Below, one piece after another: positions 12,435 through 22,654 of a DNA stretch of 64,000 bases. The DNA is taken from assembly GCA_002102555.1 (NCBI GenBank), contig MCFL01000064.1, positions 62,001 through 126,000 on the forward strand, read 5' to 3'. The notes beneath the pieces are model-generated. The model had not been told where the DNA came from and did not search any database. It worked only from the letters and a program-made list of their open reading frames with translations. Source of the DNA: Catenaria anguillulae PL171 (lineage: Eukaryota; Blastocladiomycota; Blastocladiomycetes; Blastocladiales; Catenariaceae). Numbering within the stretch: position 1 is the first letter of the stretch; every line of letters begins with the position of its first letter. Both the position numbers and the translations under genes were made by a program.

Positions 12435-13179
12435 TCAAGACCACTACACAGAGGGCGACAAGCGCAAAGTCAGCAATCAAAGCATGGCAACCAACAACAG
12501 AAACAATGGCGCACCTGCGAAAGATACGTCTCGGCGACGATACGCGCCCTGGCATTCAACGACAACTGCATCTCTGAAATCTCCTTGTCGACCTCCTCCA
12601 TAAACTGAATGATGAAATCCACGAGCTTGTGCTTGTACATTTGCTCCGTGTGGAAGTTTGTGATCAAGAAGGAAATGTCGTATCCCTCAATGGCCTTGCG
12701 GCGCAGAATCACAAAGTTTTCCGCACGCATCATGAGGAAGCGGGTAAACTTGTGCACGAGGATCTTTTCGATTTCGTTGGCTTGCTTGATTTTGATGGAG
12801 ATGCGCACAGAATTGATGGAGGGTTCGATCAACACTCGCTCGCCTTCGTTGCGAGAGACGACGACCGGGTTGAGGAGGACTTCTTTTGTTGTGCTGAGGG
12901 ATGGAATGCGATGGAAGGAACCGCGCATTAACGAGTCAGAAAGACATGGTCGTTGATCGTGCGCAAACGGACGACGGCAATGGAGGCGGCAACGCCGACC
13001 ACAAAGAAGGACGGACGGACGGACGGACCCAGCTTCAATCTCGGGCTTGTTGTGGCGTTCAACCACCTGGGACGCAAAGTTCTCCAGGCAGAGTGCCGCG
13101 TTGAGGGTGGACCGAACGGCCGCAAGGTACAGGCGCAGAGCAGACTACAAAGATGGTAGGATACGCAAAGAAAGACCAT
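12435..13179 (-). CDS. ARC19: Arp2/3 complex subunit 4 (ARPC4, p20)
   Basis: Exons 13179-13177 (ATG only), 13144-13029, 12893-12515 and 12443-12435 give exactly 168 aa, the length of human ARPC4. Exon 2 starts [14 protein letters not shown] and continues with ALCLENF and [10 protein letters not shown]. Exon 3 carries [31 protein letters not shown] and NARARIVAE. The last three codons are Trp-Ser-stop after a 71-nt intron. ARPC4 forms the structural core of the Arp2/3 actin-nucleating complex together with ARPC2. The first intron would be only 32 nt (13176-13145). The length agreement supports it, but a longer upstream 5' exon cannot be excluded. The second intron (13028-12894) begins in a GGAC-type tandem run. 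Confidence 0.93.
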
Positions 13180-13915
13180 GGAGGATCGGCAACATTGAAG
13201 GTGGACACGGCGGCGGCGGTGGCGGCGGCAGGCGGTGACGCGCCAAGATTGGGTAGTGTGGATGATGGAGGGCGGTGACGGTCAGTGCATGTCTTGTTAT
13301 CATACATGAAGAATACATTGCTCAAAGAGGCAGTACCATTGTAAATAAATTGGCGACCAGGAGGTTTGAGGTTGTCGCGGGCCGGCTGCCAGCCACACCG
13401 CCAGCCTGCTGATCGCTGATCCAACTCCAAGATGACCGAGGAAAAGTCGCTGATGAGAGCCCGTTAAGGCTATGGACACAACTGTAAGGCGAGTCTGGGC
13501 TGACGATGCGCTGTAGCCCGCCGTCGCATGCAGAGTTCTGTCTGAGGGAGCCATTGCCTGGCGGCAAGACTTCAAGTTCATTGCTTTACGATTGTGCTGG
13601 CCAACTCGTGATCAAGAACAAAGATGATGGAGTGTGCATACTGGATAGTAAACACAGGCAATATCGATGGGTACGGCCATGAATTGATTCAAGACATATT
13701 ATTTATGATTGGGCGGTACAGATCGGGCATCCACAAGAACAAAGACATGTATATGGAAAGGTGAGAAAAAGGCAGCGAAAATGTGAGGAACAAGCGTCTC
13801 AGCAGTAAACATGAATTGAGGCAGGGAAATTGGATATGTACTAGAGAACAAAGTTGTTGCAAAAGTGAAGTCATGTCAGTCATGACTCCATGACTCACAA
13901 GGCAATGCGCTGACC
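13180..13915. other. intergenic region
   Basis: About 740 bp lies between the ARPC4 start and the 3' end of the 82-aa gene, both on the minus strand. The part next to 13180 should hold the ARPC4 promoter. It includes a GGC-rich run at about 13206-13230. No coding exon is recognised. Confidence 0.4.
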
Positions 13916-14232
13916 CTACCAATCGAAACAGTCCCAAGAACGCGTGGGAGCCTGACTCGCCTGTTGCGGCCAGCCGGCATAAGACGCGTGCGTGTCAAAT
14001 GTGTGACCGATGTAGTCTTCAAAGCTTAAGTCCTTCTTGTTGTTGGACATGTCGCGAATGGTGTCGCCAACGATCTTGTGGACAACGGCGTCGCCAGTGC
14101 CGCGAGGGACGAGCGGAGAGACGAAGAGCTCGAAGACGCTCACGTCAGACCTGCACCTTCACCCAGCAATCAAGATTCCAAGGGTCGATCGGGGGTCTGC
14201 TCTTGTTCATGACCAGACATGGACGACATCAT
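13916..14232 (-). CDS. 82-aa protein of unknown function
   Basis: Two exons, 14232-14219 and 14150-13916, are joined by a 68-nt GT..AG intron and give 82 aa. The product begins MMSSMSDVSVFELFVSPL and contains GDAVVHKIVGDTIRDM and SFEDYIGHTF. It ends with several Trp and aromatic residues. There is no signal peptide, membrane segment or known motif. Codon use is ordinary for the window and the splice sites are good, which argues for a real small gene. I do not recognise the family. The alternative start is the second Met codon. It is divergent from the SNF5-GATA gene with about 220 bp between the two starts. Confidence 0.55.
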
Positions 14233-14453
14233 GAGGTCAGAGCGCTTGGGTTGCGATCGCGCTGATCATGATATTAATACATACATCACAACAGGAATTC
14301 CTATTCATGAATGACATGCCCCTCGACTGACTGTGCCACTGTGCGCAATCGCATTGTATTATTGCCTGATCCACTTGTACCAGAACGCTGACTCGCCTCG
14401 CCAGCTTGAATCGTCGACCCGACCGACCTGGATCTCGATCTCGCCCAACCACC

Positions 14454-16769
14454 ATGACCATGAGCAACCTGATCCCAAACCTTTACCAACCGCCACCTTT
14501 GGCGCCTACTCCTGCCCCTGCCCCTGCCCCTGCCCCTGCCCCTACCCTTGCTGCGGCTCCGGCACAGGCTCAGCCCGCTCACGTCGCTACCCCAGTGGCA
14601 TCCACGAAACGATACCATCCCTACGCCCACCCAGCCCACCCAATCCCAACACCAAACACAAGCACAAACGCAAACGCAAACACAAACACCAACACAAACA
14701 ACGCCCAACAACCAGCAACCAACCCAATCGCTACCAGCACTGCTCAACCGCAACCGGCAGCCACCACCCGGATCCGCGCAGGCCTCCTTTCCGACTACCA
14801 CAACCGCCTGCGCCACCTACCCAACGGCCTGCTGTGCCCGACCGCCGCCTCCTCGACCGATCAAAGCCAACACAACAACCACCATCACTCGGACAATGAC
14901 GACTCGTCGCACTTTGATTCGGACGACGACTCGGAACCCGAAGTCATCCAGCCCACGCGCTCATCGTCACGACGCACACTTGCGTCGTCGTCGTCGTTGC
15001 GTGGGGCGGCCCCACCCACCACGTCGTCCTCGACCGCTTTGGTGGCCGCCACGCCCGGATCCTACACGTCATCGTTTCCTTCAACATCCGACACCAACGC
15101 CAATGCCAACGCCAACGCCAACGCCGCACCCGTCGCCGCCACGGTTGACGACCAACCGCTCGCCCCATTGGTTGCACACGCCGACATGTACTCGCGTGCG
15201 CTCTTGACCCCGCCCACCCCCTCTGCGCCACTTGCGCCCAAACGCATCTTTACAAAGTCAAACTACACCTACTTGTACGCCACGCTGGCCTCGCCACACC
15301 GCAAATCGCGTCTCGCACACACACGCGACTTGCTACTGCCCATCAAGCTCGACATTGACCTCGAGCCCAACCTCAAACTCCGTGACACGTTTTTATGGAA
15401 CGTGCGCGAGCCGCTCGTGTCGCCCGAAAAGTACGCCGACCTCATGTGCACCGACTTGGGCCTGCCTGCAAAGCACGTGACGAGCATTGCCCTGGCCATC
15501 CGATCGCAAGTCGACGAGTTTTCGGATGCGGGCGGGGTGGGCGCGGGCGAGTGGTTGACAGACATGCCTGCCTCGCCGCTTGGCGGCCAAGAGTTGGTCA
15601 CGGTGGACATTGATTTCATCTTGGGCAGGACACATGTCAAGGACCGGGTCGAGTGGGACGTGGCCAACCCTTGGGCGTGCACGCCAGAAGCTTTTGCAAG
15701 CGTCACGGTGGCCGAATTGGGCTTGCCGCCCGAGTTTGTGGCCCCGTATGCGTGTTCCATTCGTGAGGCCTTGCTCAAGTATGCACGCGACAGGGTCATG
15801 AACGCATCGGCGGAAATGCTCGGGTTGGCATCGTCGACGGCCAGTGGCGCCTCGGGTGGTGCGCGCGTCCCAGGGAATGCAAGGGATGTAAGGGCTGCCG
15901 GTGCGCCGCCCGTGCGCATCGGGTACGAGCATCATTGGACGCCTTCGCTCACCTATGTCGAGTCCCTGGCCGCGGCCGATCGGTTGGCCGCACGGCTGTT
16001 GGCGGTGGCGAGCGCTGCGGATGATCGCGAGTCAAGGCGTGCGAGGCGTGAAACGGGTAGGGGCGGGTCGGCAGGCGTGGCGGGCGTGGGTGGGCCGGCC
16101 GCACACAAGGCAAATGCACGTGCGGGCGAGGTGGCCAGGAGTATCAAGCAGATGAAGGAGTATGAGGAGGCCGTGGTGGCGCAGGCGGCGTTGGTCAAGG
16201 TAGCGTATGGGCCCACGGGATGGATGCAGGCCGCGACGGCGGCGGCGGCAGGAGCTGGGGGCAAGCACACGGGTGGGTTTTATGGAGGAGGAGGAGCAGC
16301 CGGTGCAGGCGCCAAATCCGGATGGGATCCCGCGAGCCAAGCAGCTGCCATGGCCGCTGCGTTCGCGCACCTGCCCGCCATGGACCTGCCCAAACCAGCC
16401 ACGCTGTCGTCGTCGGTCGCCGCTTACTCGCCCGCGCCCACGCCCGTTGCGCGCGCGCCCAAGCACGACCGGTTGTCATCCACGTCGTCGGGCGGTGGGC
16501 GCATCATGGAGCCCATTGCGGCCAACTCGTTGCCCGCTCAGCTCACGGCAAAGGAGGCAAGGCATTTGGCCAGTGCCGACCAGTGGATCGGGTGGCATTG
16601 TCGGCATTGCTACATTGATGCCACGCGCACCTTGTCGATTCGCAAGGGTCCCGCGGGCCCGCGGTCGCTGTGCAATGCGTGTGGCATTCGGTACTCGAGT
16701 GATGGCAACTTGCCCATTCAGCGCAGGGATCGGTTCAAGATGTTGTATGAGGAGACGAGGGACTTGTGA
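14454..16769 (+). CDS. SNF5/SMARCB1-domain protein with C-terminal GATA zinc finger
   Basis: A single exon encodes 771 aa from the first ATG (14454). The same frame is open further upstream but has no ATG there. The N-terminal 240 residues are low complexity (Pro-Ala repeats, Asn-Ala and Asn-Thr runs). Residues about 270-450 form the SNF5 domain as two related repeats, the first ending KLRDTFLWNVREPLVSPEKY and the second beginning VTVDIDFILGRTHVKDRVEW. A Gly/Ala-rich linker follows. Near residues 715-745 is one GATA-type finger with spacing C-x2-C-x20-C-x2-C (WHCRHC, then LCNACGIRY). SNF5/Sfh1 proteins are core subunits of SWI/SNF or RSC remodellers. The GATA finger suggests DNA contact by the same subunit. 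Whether this is Snf5 or Sfh1 cannot be settled here. Confidence 0.92.
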   Translation: MTMSNLIPNLYQPPPLAPTPAPAPAPAPAPTLAAAPAQAQPAHVATPVASTKRYHPYAHPAHPIPTPNTSTNANANTNTNTNNAQQPATNPIATSTAQPQPAATTRIRAGLLSDYHNRLRHLPNGLLCPTAASSTDQSQHNNHHHSDNDDSSHFDSDDDSEPEVIQPTRSSSRRTLASSSSLRGAAPPTTSSSTALVAATPGSYTSSFPSTSDTNANANANANAAPVAATVDDQPLAPLVAHADMYSRALLTPPTPSAPLAPKRIFTKSNYTYLYATLASPHRKSRLAHTRDLLLPIKLDIDLEPNLKLRDTFLWNVREPLVSPEKYADLMCTDLGLPAKHVTSIALAIRSQVDEFSDAGGVGAGEWLTDMPASPLGGQELVTVDIDFILGRTHVKDRVEWDVANPWACTPEAFASVTVAELGLPPEFVAPYACSIREALLKYARDRVMNASAEMLGLASSTASGASGGARVPGNARDVRAAGAPPVRIGYEHHWTPSLTYVESLAAADRLAARLLAVASAADDRESRRARRETGRGGSAGVAGVGGPAAHKANARAGEVARSIKQMKEYEEAVVAQAALVKVAYGPTGWMQAATAAAAGAGGKHTGGFYGGGGAAGAGAKSGWDPASQAAAMAAAFAHLPAMDLPKPATLSSSVAAYSPAPTPVARAPKHDRLSSTSSGGGRIMEPIAANSLPAQLTAKEARHLASADQWIGWHCRHCYIDATRTLSIRKGPAGPRSLCNACGIRYSSDGNLPIQRRDRFKMLYEETRDL

Positions 16770-16854
16770 GTGAATCAAGTGCTGCGTGAACTCCCTTTCA
16801 TTTTTTTGTCCTTTTATATTTTATTTGCATGAATGTATGAATTTGACAAGGTCT

Positions 16855-17685
16855 TTATTTTGACGACGAACCAAACGACCCAAAGCCCATCATGGCAGCC
16901 ACGTCCACCTCGTCCACATTGTCGCCCACGTCCGGAACGTCTTCTTGATCGTCCACCCTACGTTTCTTCTTGACAGGTTTTGTCGCCGGATCCGGCTCAA
17001 TGATGTTACCATGCTCATCAATCTCGTAATCGGAATACTCTGACCCGCTACTACTCGCGCCTTCTTGGCCGTCGTGCTCCTCCTCCTCATTCGAGTCGCT
17101 CGCAAACACGTCCTCGCCCTCCTTTTCGCGCTTGCGCATGCGCTTTCGCCTGCCCACGGCGCCTCCACCTTGTTCCCTTGCCCTGCGCTGCTCCTCCTTC
17201 AACTGGCGCTTGCGTTCTTTTCGAGCGAGTTTCTCGGCCTCCATTTGTGCCTTGACAAGCTCCACACGCTTGTCCAAATCGTACACTTGCGCATGGGCCA
17301 TTTCCAGCTTGCGGCGCTTGTGCATGGCGAGGCGCGCACGCACATCGTGCAGCGTGGCGCGCTTGATTTCGAGCTTGTGGCCCGCGAGCTTGAGGTGGAA
17401 GGGCGAGTTGAGGTGGTCCAAGTAGGACTGCGAATCCTTGAGCAGGCGATCGCACAGTGAGCAGTAGAAGCCCGCTTGGGTTTGCGCAGAGGCAGAGAGG
17501 GACGCGGATTGGACGAGGGCGTGTTTGCCGACGAGCTGGTCAAAGGCGAGTTTGGAGGTGCGCGCAGAGAGCAGTTTGGTGGGTGCGGGCAGGGCACTGG
17601 TGGTGGTGCTGGAAGCGGAAGGCTTGGAAGCGGCCGACGACGACGATGACGAGGCGTCGAATTTGCGGCGGACGACGTCGGACAT
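16855..17685 (-). CDS. Snu23/ZMAT2-like tri-snRNP zinc-finger protein
   Basis: A single exon encodes 276 aa. A Ser-rich N-terminus is followed by a U1-type C2H2 finger near residues 73-98 (FYCSLCDRLLKDSQSYLDHL then H). This is the matrin-type finger of ZMAT2/Snu23. A long basic Lys/Arg/Glu helix comes next, and the C-terminus ends with the family's MMGFGSFGSSSK signature. Snu23 is a U4/U6.U5 tri-snRNP component acting in spliceosome activation. The protein is longer than human ZMAT2 (199 aa) because of a Ser-rich head and an acidic insertion (EEEEHDGQEG) before the C-terminal signature. It is tail-to-tail with the SNF5-GATA gene, 85 bp apart. Confidence 0.9.
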   Translation of the reverse strand: MSDVVRRKFDASSSSSSAASKPSASSTTTSALPAPTKLLSARTSKLAFDQLVGKHALVQSASLSASAQTQAGFYCSLCDRLLKDSQSYLDHLNSPFHLKLAGHKLEIKRATLHDVRARLAMHKRRKLEMAHAQVYDLDKRVELVKAQMEAEKLARKERKRQLKEEQRRAREQGGGAVGRRKRMRKREKEGEDVFASDSNEEEEHDGQEGASSSGSEYSDYEIDEHGNIIEPDPATKPVKKKRRVDDQEDVPDVGDNVDEVDVAAMMGFGSFGSSSK

Positions 17686-18670
17686 TTGCGATTGCTGTTG
17701 CTAAGGGTGGCTGTGTCGTTATACATGGGGTATACGTCAATACTCATCTTGATGTACACGTTATTGACCAGCCTGATGGCCTGATGGCCTGAGGCAGCGC
17801 TCGGCGGATGATTGAGCGTCACGGTGGGCTGCCGATCGAACCCTCATGGGCCTCGGCTGACTTGATCCTCCTCTGCCTTGTATAGTATGATATTGATAGA
17901 TAGGACACGTTCGCCTCCCCAACTTGCCTCGACGTCACGTGCGGGCTTCTGGCCGCCATCAACCTCGTCCCTCCGTCGCCATCAACGACCATGACTCATC
18001 GACTTCGTCGGCAAAGTTTGGCCCATGAATATGCTCTGGGCCAAACAACCATACTCCGTTGATAGTCTACCACTGTGGCCTCACCACGTTCGAAAACATG
18101 GTTGCAATAATAACAAAGGCATGCACGGCCTTGGCACGCTCCGTCCTGTCCTTGACAGTATCGCGTCGACAGGCCATCAAGTTTTCGTTTTCGCTGACCC
18201 TGCGTTGAATCAATAGTAAGTATGTGTAAGATTTGACCCAAATGCATCCCCACTCTGTCCGGGAAACATGCATGCCTGCCTCCCGCCATCATCGACCACC
18301 CTGACAAGAGCAGTTGCGCGTTACCTAGCTCATCAAGTGAGGCCATCGAGTCGTAATCCGCACTGGGAACATTGGCCAAAACAAAACCGACGACACAATC
18401 CGCGAACTGTTCCCACAGCCCTCAAGCTTCAGTGATACAACGCTTGCATTCCAGGCTATGTCCACCAGTCACTGCTTGGAAAGGCAGCCGATCATGTCAT
18501 CCCCTCATCATCATCCGTACGGACCAACGCTTCCACGACACAAGCTCAAGTACGTTCGTCATTGAATCCGAATCTTCTCGACCACGGCCTCGACCGCCGA
18601 CCAAGTCCACCACCAGCTCCACCGCCTCGACCAACTCCATCGCCAAACATCAGGCAGCTCAAGCACAGCC
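17686..18670. other. intergenic region
   Basis: About 1 kb lies upstream of Snu23 (-) and before the disrupted gene (+). No intact coding exon, RNA gene or repeat is recognised. Confidence 0.4.
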
Positions 18671-19920
18671 ATGTCTGTTACGACGCAACCAACGCGCGAC
18701 CAAGACCGATACGACTCGGGACACATGGTCCACCCTTGTTCCTCGCGCTCGTCGATCGATGTGCACTTTGTGTGGCGCCCCCGACGCAACCGGTCGTTTG
18801 TCTCCCTCGCTCAGTGGGTCCAAGGCACTCGACGACCACGTGGTCGCTCATGAGCTAACACTTGCTGGTATGGCGGCGTGGTAGGACGCGTGTCTGGCCG
18901 AGTAGAGGGCAGAGGCGTGTGTGTGTCTGCATTGGCCAAACTCAAGTCGTAAGCGTGGATGACAGAAGAGTGGATGCGCATGTTGTTGGCGGTGACCCAA
19001 CATGTTTTCTCGTGCGGATTCGGCGGATCCCGAGGTTGCGGCCAAGGTTGTCGTGTATACTATCCAAGGTGTGGTTGGCGTCGGCAAGGACTTGGTTGAG
19101 GTCTTTCTCCAGGCAGTGAGGGAGGATGTGGTTGTGTCCATGGTGGCCGAGTTGGAACCTGTCATCAACGTCTCATTAGTTGACTCGTTGTTTGATTGGG
19201 TCGAGCGCATTGTCGACGATGGCGACGAGGAGGGTGGCAAGGGCATGAAGGACATGTTGATGACCATCACATCGTTGCACGATCTCGGGTGGTATTTACC
19301 TGCGCCAGTTCCTCAACATTGCGCACATGCCTGTGCTCCAAGCCATCAAGATCAAACCTGCCGCCTACCAGAGCGATCACGTCATTGGCGATACCGAGAA
19401 CCTTGCCCTCCCCCACTCACGACTGGCACATTTGCATCCGCCCGAACACTTGTCGCATCGGGTGATGCGCATCTTTCAGTCAAAAAGTTGGGTCCACGCT
19501 CGCGCTTCTCTTCCGCGGCCACTGACTCGAGTCTCGCAACGACTTCTCTCTCGACGGACCAGAGCGACTATTCAGATTTGCCCGGGTTTGGCAAACCGTG
19601 GCACATTGGTGGATTGGCTCAAGTTGAGCAAAGGTCGGGCCAACTGGGGATTGGGATTGGTGAGGCGGCAGAGATTGACGATCATGAGAAGAGTGAGTGA
19701 GGGCATTGGATCGTGTGTGTACGCCGATTGGAGTGTTGTCTTGGGCGTGGTTGTCGCAGCCTGTACATTTGTCTTTTCTTTGCGTGGATATCGTGGTTCG
19801 TTGTCGTCAGTTCATGCGGGTGGACTTGTGTCTTCACCATTTACGCGGACATCCGTTGCTCACCCCACTGGCGTTGTCAAGTTCTTTTCTCGTCTACTAT
19901 TGCAAAGAGCAGTAGGTGAA
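18671..19920 (+). pseudogene. unidentified gene with apparent frameshifts
   Basis: Coding-like sequence on the plus strand changes frame without splice sites. An open segment from 19002 runs to a GGG at 19287-19289. The protein then continues in the next frame (YLRQFLNIAHMPVLQAIKIK). It returns to the first frame after AAAAA at 19482-19486 (SSAATDSSLATTSLST, then PWHIGGLAQVEQ) and reaches a plausible donor near 19695. A possible 5' exon at 18671 and a hydrophobic 3' exon around 19760-19915 (FFAWISWFVVV) may belong to it. Both shifts fall in homopolymers, so sequencing error and decay are equally possible. I do not recognise a family. Hydrophobic segments suggest a membrane protein. Boundaries are approximate. 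Confidence 0.4.
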
Positions 19921-20579
19921 CTTGGGAAACTATACTGCACCCAATGAAACCTAGGTGCCGAGTTGCATGAGCGTCGGGTCGTCAATTTGTGACGGTCTGT
20001 GGTCGGAACACACTTGCAGAAGAGGAGGTGGAGCTGGAGACAAACGCGTCATCCATGTGTTTGTGGGCGGCAACTGAACGCGAGACATTCCAAGGCTTGC
20101 TCGCTCGGCTGGGAAACGATCTTGTTACCAGATGAACCCACGCTGGGCACATGCCTGCTTAAAGTCATAGGGTCTTTGAGCGTTGACGGAAAATCATGTG
20201 GCTGATGATGGTGGGGCCGGGTGCTGGCATGACGGGCCGAAAGCGGACGACCAAAAATGGTTGGCTCATGAACGGATGATTCTGTGCATGGACCACTTGT
20301 GCCTGCCTGTTGCCAACTCGTCCGGAGGGACAAGGCACATGCGCGCCTGTTACTTGCCACCACATGCTGGCGACCGTCCACCGTTTGTGGGCTTTGAGTG
20401 TAGGCACATATGGACCATAGGGGGTTTCCGCTGGTTACCGATTCATGTCGCTGAAGCCATTCGTTCATCCGTTCGGATTCAAAAGATTCACAGCGCCCCC
20501 CCCCCCGGGCATGCAGGAGAAGCCTTTTGCATAACCCCTTGATTCTTTCGTTATCCTTCTGTGGTAGATTCACTCCAAG
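19921..20579. other. intergenic region
   Basis: Upstream region of the S1/P1 nuclease gene, with a short C homopolymer near 20500. A long minus-strand open frame crosses this stretch but has no protein-like composition. Confidence 0.4.
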
Positions 20580-22013
20580 ATGACTCGCCTTCTCCTCCTT
20601 CCACTGCTCGCACTCTTTCTGTTGTCCACCCTGGGCGTGCCCGGTGCCAATGCCTGGGGCCGCGAAGGTCACCGAGCGGTCGCCAACATTGCATACGGCA
20701 AGCTCACGCCCAAAGCCAAGGCCTCCGTGGATGCAATTCTGCCTGGTCTCAATTTCACAACCATCGAGGATGCGAGTACCTACCCGGACGAGATTTCGCG
20801 CACTCCGGCAAGAGCTCATACCGGCAAATACCATTTCGTCAACATGTACGTCCATTCCGCGCACGCATGAATGCCAATGTCGGCGAAGTCTCACACGCGT
20901 ACCTTTTCCCAATGTTTGCCGCTGTCTCCCCCTCAACAGCAAGGACTCTCCTGTGGAAGGCACTTGCGGTGCTTTGGATCTCGGCCGCGATTGCCCAACT
21001 GCCGGATGTATTATCACGGCCATTGCCAAGGCTGCATTCGTGCTCTCGTCCACCGACTTGCAAAAGCGTGCCCCCCAGTATGGCTACTCGCGCCGCCCAA
21101 TCTACGACCGGTGTGGTAACCGGCTGCCTGGTCGTAGCCGTACCACAAAGTCTTGCTCTTCATCGACTGCAAGTGCCTCGTCGACTCGTGCGGCTCCGGC
21201 TCCGACCCAATCAGCATCGGCAACCGATTCCATTGCTCCCACGCCGCCTGCCGCATCAACCAATCCCGCGCCTGTGGATCCACCTGCAACACAAACGTCG
21301 ACTGGGTCGGCTGCGCCTGCCCCGACCACCACTGGGCCCTTGCCCGACATTGACATTCGTTTGAAGGCCGAAGCGCTGGCGTTTGCGATTCACCTTGTTG
21401 GCGATGTTTCGTATGTCCTTTGATCACAATTCCATCGGGAGTGCGTTGAGCGTGCGAACTGACTCTGACATGCTCGTTGTCTCTAGCCAACCGTTGCACG
21501 CCAGTGACTTCAAGAAGGGATCCAACGAGGTCAATGTTACGTTTGAAGGCGCTGCAACCAACCTGCACTCGGTGTGGGATACAAGGGTATGGACGGTTTT
21601 TCCGCATTGCATAAAACATGTCCACACGCGATACTGACTCACACCTTGTTGGCAATGTGCAAAAGGTCATCCGCAAAACCATCCTGACCGACCACAACAA
21701 CAACACTGCCGCCTGGGTCCAATCCCTTCTTTCGCTCCCGATCCAGGTCGAGGACGTGACTGGCATCCGTTGCGCAGGCAACCTGGCGAGCGGCGCCGAC
21801 ATTGACAAGGTGGTCGAGTGCGCGAGCGAGTGGGCGCAGGACTCGGCGTCCATGGTGTGCAAGGATGTGTACCGCGAGGGCTTCAAGTTGGGCGTGGATC
21901 CAACGGCCGAGGTCGGTGCGGCGTATTACGAGCAGGTCAAGGCGCAAATCAATGAGCAGGTGCTCAAGGCTGGCCTGAGGTTGAGTGTGTTTTTGAACAA
22001 GCTGTTGAATTAG
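20580..22013 (+). CDS. secreted S1/P1-type zinc nuclease
   Basis: Exons 20580-20845, 20940-21410, 21487-21586 and 21666-22013 give 394 aa. A 25-residue signal peptide ends at GANA. The mature protein therefore starts at Trp in WGREGHRAVANIA, the N-terminal Trp and His that bind the trinuclear zinc cluster in this family. Further ligands are visible in YPDEI, KYHFVN, AIHLVGDVSQPLHASD and NLHSVWDT, so all family metal-site motifs are kept. These enzymes hydrolyse single-stranded DNA and RNA outside the cell, usually for phosphate and nucleoside salvage. An 85-residue Ser/Thr/Pro/Ala-rich insertion (about 185-270) lies between the cysteine-containing helix and the HLVGD motif. This is unusual for S1/P1 nucleases and looks like an O-glycosylated loop. 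Confidence 0.92.
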
Positions 22014-22654
22014 ATGTCCTGGTCGATTGTACTGTTTTGGATGCGTCACGGCTGGCCCGCTTTGATTCTTACCTTTAGTTTTCATACATTCAACTTGGAT
22101 TGTTTCTTTCCAAATCAACTTTGGCCTGAATCTGGCGTGCTGCTGTTGCCGAATGTACACGCACGGTTAAGTTCATTCTACTTTGGCTTCAAGGCTCGGA
22201 TTCTTGGAACCACGGGGGGTTGTGGGCAAGTGCGACTGAAGGGTCATCTTTCAACATGGAAACGTCTCCGGTGTGGAGCAATACGTCTTCAAGACGCGTT
22301 ATTCTTCTGTGTCGCGAGAACGAGAATGATCAAGTGACTTGCTTGGTTCCCACTTCCCATCCATCCACGGTGCTGTTCTTTTCTTTCTGATACAGCAAAC
22401 TTCTTCTTGATTTTATGAAAGTACCGCAACCGCAATGTATGGAGCGGCCGCGCACCGCAATGCTTGGCACCTTGCCTTCTCGCATCCAACGACCAGTGGC
22501 ATGGCCCTGACGGTCCAGGCCTCGAGTTTCCGTGCTCGAGCTCGTTTGTCTTTTGTCTTCCAACTCACAGTCCTAGGCACCTTCACCCGCGGAAATACCA
22601 TGAGAGATACCGGCCGCCACCATAAATGGCACGGCCATCTCCGCCAGTCCTGGC
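22014..22654. other. intergenic region
   Basis: About 640 bp lies between two plus-strand genes. No coding exon or RNA gene is recognised. Confidence 0.4.

Noticed and set aside
15269-15935. Minus-strand frames opposite the SNF5 domain
   Set aside because: Antisense of a strongly biased conserved domain; no motif.
18848-19270. 140-codon minus-strand frame
   Set aside because: Ser/Thr/His-rich in a way typical of antisense. The plus-strand frame has better amino-acid balance.
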